From the NCBI GenBank assembly GCA_026415275.1, contig JAOAHK010000064.1:1968-9301 (forward strand): a stretch of 7,334 nucleotides of DNA. The letters run 5' to 3'. The notes beneath the pieces are model-generated. The model saw only the letters and a list, made by a program, of their open reading frames with translations, was not told the origin of the DNA and ran no database searches. A program made the position numbers and the translations under genes. This document shows, in pieces, positions 6,337-7,334 of the stretch (position 1 is its first letter; each line of letters begins with the position of its first letter). This DNA comes from Anaerolineales bacterium (lineage in GTDB: Bacteria; Chloroflexota; Anaerolineae; Anaerolineales; UBA4823).

Positions 6337-6870
6337 TTAGCCTCGAGTTGAAATGCGGTAGGCGCGCATCCAGCCACGCCGCACAGGGCGGATGTCGCTG
6401 ATTTCCAACGTCATGGCCTCGGCAGAAGTGGTCAAATTAAGCTGTAACCAAGTGCCTAGCGGGCGAGCGAGCAGCAAGCTCAAGCCACTTAGGGAAATCG
6501 CCAAGGGAAGGCGTTCCAGTTTATCGCGCAGACGCTTTCCTGAACCGAGAAAGGCAAAAAGTGCCGCCGCACCGCCCAAAAAAGCGGCTGCAGCAAGATT
6601 GGTGCCACAGAAAGGATGGACTGCCAACTCCTGTTCACCGCTGCGCAGGCGCTGCAAGGCTTCAGCAATGGATTCTTGCACTTCATCAAGGTTTACATCG
6701 CCCAGAATCCAAAAGCCAAAGAAATCTGATTGTCCCGCCATACTCGTATGTGGCTTGCGACGCGCAAGCACATGCAAGGTGGCATGTTCAAGGGCATGGT
6801 TACGCCGCACACGTTCGATAAATTGCAGGGGGGAGATTTTGGTTAAGTCTCTAGATGAAGAAGTGGTCAT
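6337..6870 (-). CDS. DUF6391-like small membrane protein
   Basis: A 177-aa protein resembling DUF6391 proteins of Chloroflexota and Cyanobacteria, which have no known function; the family name is from memory and moderately sure. The N-terminal soluble part has RRNHALEHATLHVL (22-35), with the clustered residues H25, E28, H29 and H33, and the segment AGQSDFFGFWILGDV (45-59). A helix rich in Glu/Gln follows, then HPFCGTN (85-91). Two hydrophobic segments lie at about 92-110 and 120-145, and a basic C-terminal tail ends the protein. The ATG at 6870 overlaps the stop of the HNH gene as ATGA and has AGGA (6883-6880) 9 bases upstream. The alternative GTG at 6909 would lie inside the HNH gene without a better site. 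It is followed 1 base later by holA. The conserved-looking His/Glu/Cys residues suggest a metal site, but that is inference. Confidence 0.7.
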   Translation of the reverse strand: MTTSSSRDLTKISPLQFIERVRRNHALEHATLHVLARRKPHTSMAGQSDFFGFWILGDVNLDEVQESIAEALQRLRSGEQELAVHPFCGTNLAAAAFLGGAAALFAFLGSGKRLRDKLERLPLAISLSGLSLLLARPLGTWLQLNLTTSAEAMTLEISDIRPVRRGWMRAYRISTRG

Positions 6871-7334
6871 GGTGCTTCTTCCTGTTGTTTTCCCGAAATT
6901 GATTTCCACGCGATGTGGTCATTGATCCGATGCTTTTCATAAACCGATAAGACATCTTCACAGAAATCCATCATTTCTAAATCACCTATTGATCTCGCCA
7001 ATTCGTACAAATGGATAAATAATCTCTTTCCAGTTTCAGTTTGCTTATAATTCTTTTTACGAAAGTTATGAATTGAACACAAAGTTTGTCCATTTTCGAT
7101 GACTGCCTTACCCCCAAAATCTTTTGGAATAATGTGATCGGCATGGATCTCGTAACCATCCTCTCGTCCTCGACCACAAATTACACACCGATAGTTGTCT
7201 CGGCGAAAGATTGCTTCTTTCTGCTCAGAAGTAAAAATTTCCAAGTCCCTCATCTGAGCCGCAGAAGGATCATAACGATAAACTCCCTTGCGAACTTTTA
7301 TTAAGATTCCTCTCTGGTGTAACGTACGTATAGC
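6867..7334 (-). CDS. HNH endonuclease with N-terminal winged-helix-like segment, 5' end missing
   Basis: The frame is open to the last base, so the start lies outside the window; 155 residues are visible. The Met at 7253 is internal, not the start. The first visible residues (IRTLHQRGILIKVRKGVYRY) look like the last helix and wing of a winged-helix domain. The HNH domain follows: CVIC (zinc Cys pair), ADHIIP with the catalytic His, the ENGQTLCSIHN motif with the second zinc pair and the N/H residues. After it comes a helical tail (NYKQTETGKRLFIHLYELA and onward) that ends with an acidic tail QQEEAP. This combination matches HNH proteins that often accompany DNA methyltransferases as type II restriction enzymes, an association recalled from memory, not seen here. 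Its stop overlaps the DUF6391-like start by 4 bases. DNA cleavage specificity cannot be inferred. Confidence 0.87.
   Translation of the reverse strand, partial: AIRTLHQRGILIKVRKGVYRYDPSAAQMRDLEIFTSEQKEAIFRRDNYRCVICGRGREDGYEIHADHIIPKDFGGKAVIENGQTLCSIHNFRKKNYKQTETGKRLFIHLYELARSIGDLEMMDFCEDVLSVYEKHRINDHIAWKSISGKQQEEAP

Noticed and set aside
6336..6377. Upstream extension of holA to the ATG at 6377
   Set aside because: It would overlap the DUF6391-like gene by 41 bases, and the added residues lack family similarity. The GTG at 6335 has a well-placed GAGG and begins just before the conserved strand.
6392..6925. Long plus-strand frame (177 codons) opposite the DUF6391-like gene
   Set aside because: It is the antisense shadow of a recognisable gene; its translation is basic and low in structure, with no domain signature or ribosome binding site.

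Overview
The window looks like chromosomal DNA of a member of the Chloroflexota, most likely class Anaerolineae. This is inferred from overall protein flavour: a LytR-CpsA-Psr protein with a Pro/Thr linker and LytR_C tail, an EthD-like small protein, a DUF6391-like protein next to holA, and an MFS_3-type transporter. It is not based on any marker gene. Base composition is intermediate. There are no RNA genes, CRISPR arrays or recognisable insertion sequences.

Layout. From about 2774 down to 1 the minus strand carries an LCP protein, an EthD-like protein, an M23 peptidase and the 5' end of an MFS transporter (the rest lies beyond base 1). The last three are separated by only a few bases and look like one translationally coupled unit. 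The LCP gene is divergent from a plus-strand ABC-F ATPase (2821-4842). The 46-bp gap between them holds two back-to-back -10 hexamers forming a perfect inverted repeat, and the ABC-F gene appears to be leaderless. After a 232-bp non-coding stretch comes a small 86-aa plus-strand gene (5075-5335) of unknown function. It has a perfect-consensus promoter (TTGACA-N16-TATAAT) overlapped by a 24-bp palindrome with a GAAC-N4-GTTC core, the core of the Bacillus-type LexA box. Its 3' end overlaps by 26 bp the 3' end of the convergent holA gene. Minus-strand holA (5310-6335), a DUF6391-like membrane protein (6337-6870) and an HNH endonuclease (6867 to the window end) form a tightly coupled operon with a 4-bp ATGA overlap and a 1-bp gap.

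Functional themes. The left block concerns the cell envelope (LCP ligase, M23 peptidase, exporter). The centre is translation (ABC-F). The right block concerns DNA (clamp-loader delta subunit, probable restriction-type HNH nuclease). The most noteworthy item is the small gene under what looks like an SOS-type operator. Start sites were moved from the longest-ORF position for six genes. For the HNH gene the frame remains open to the window edge, so it is a partial gene with a fused winged-helix-like segment.
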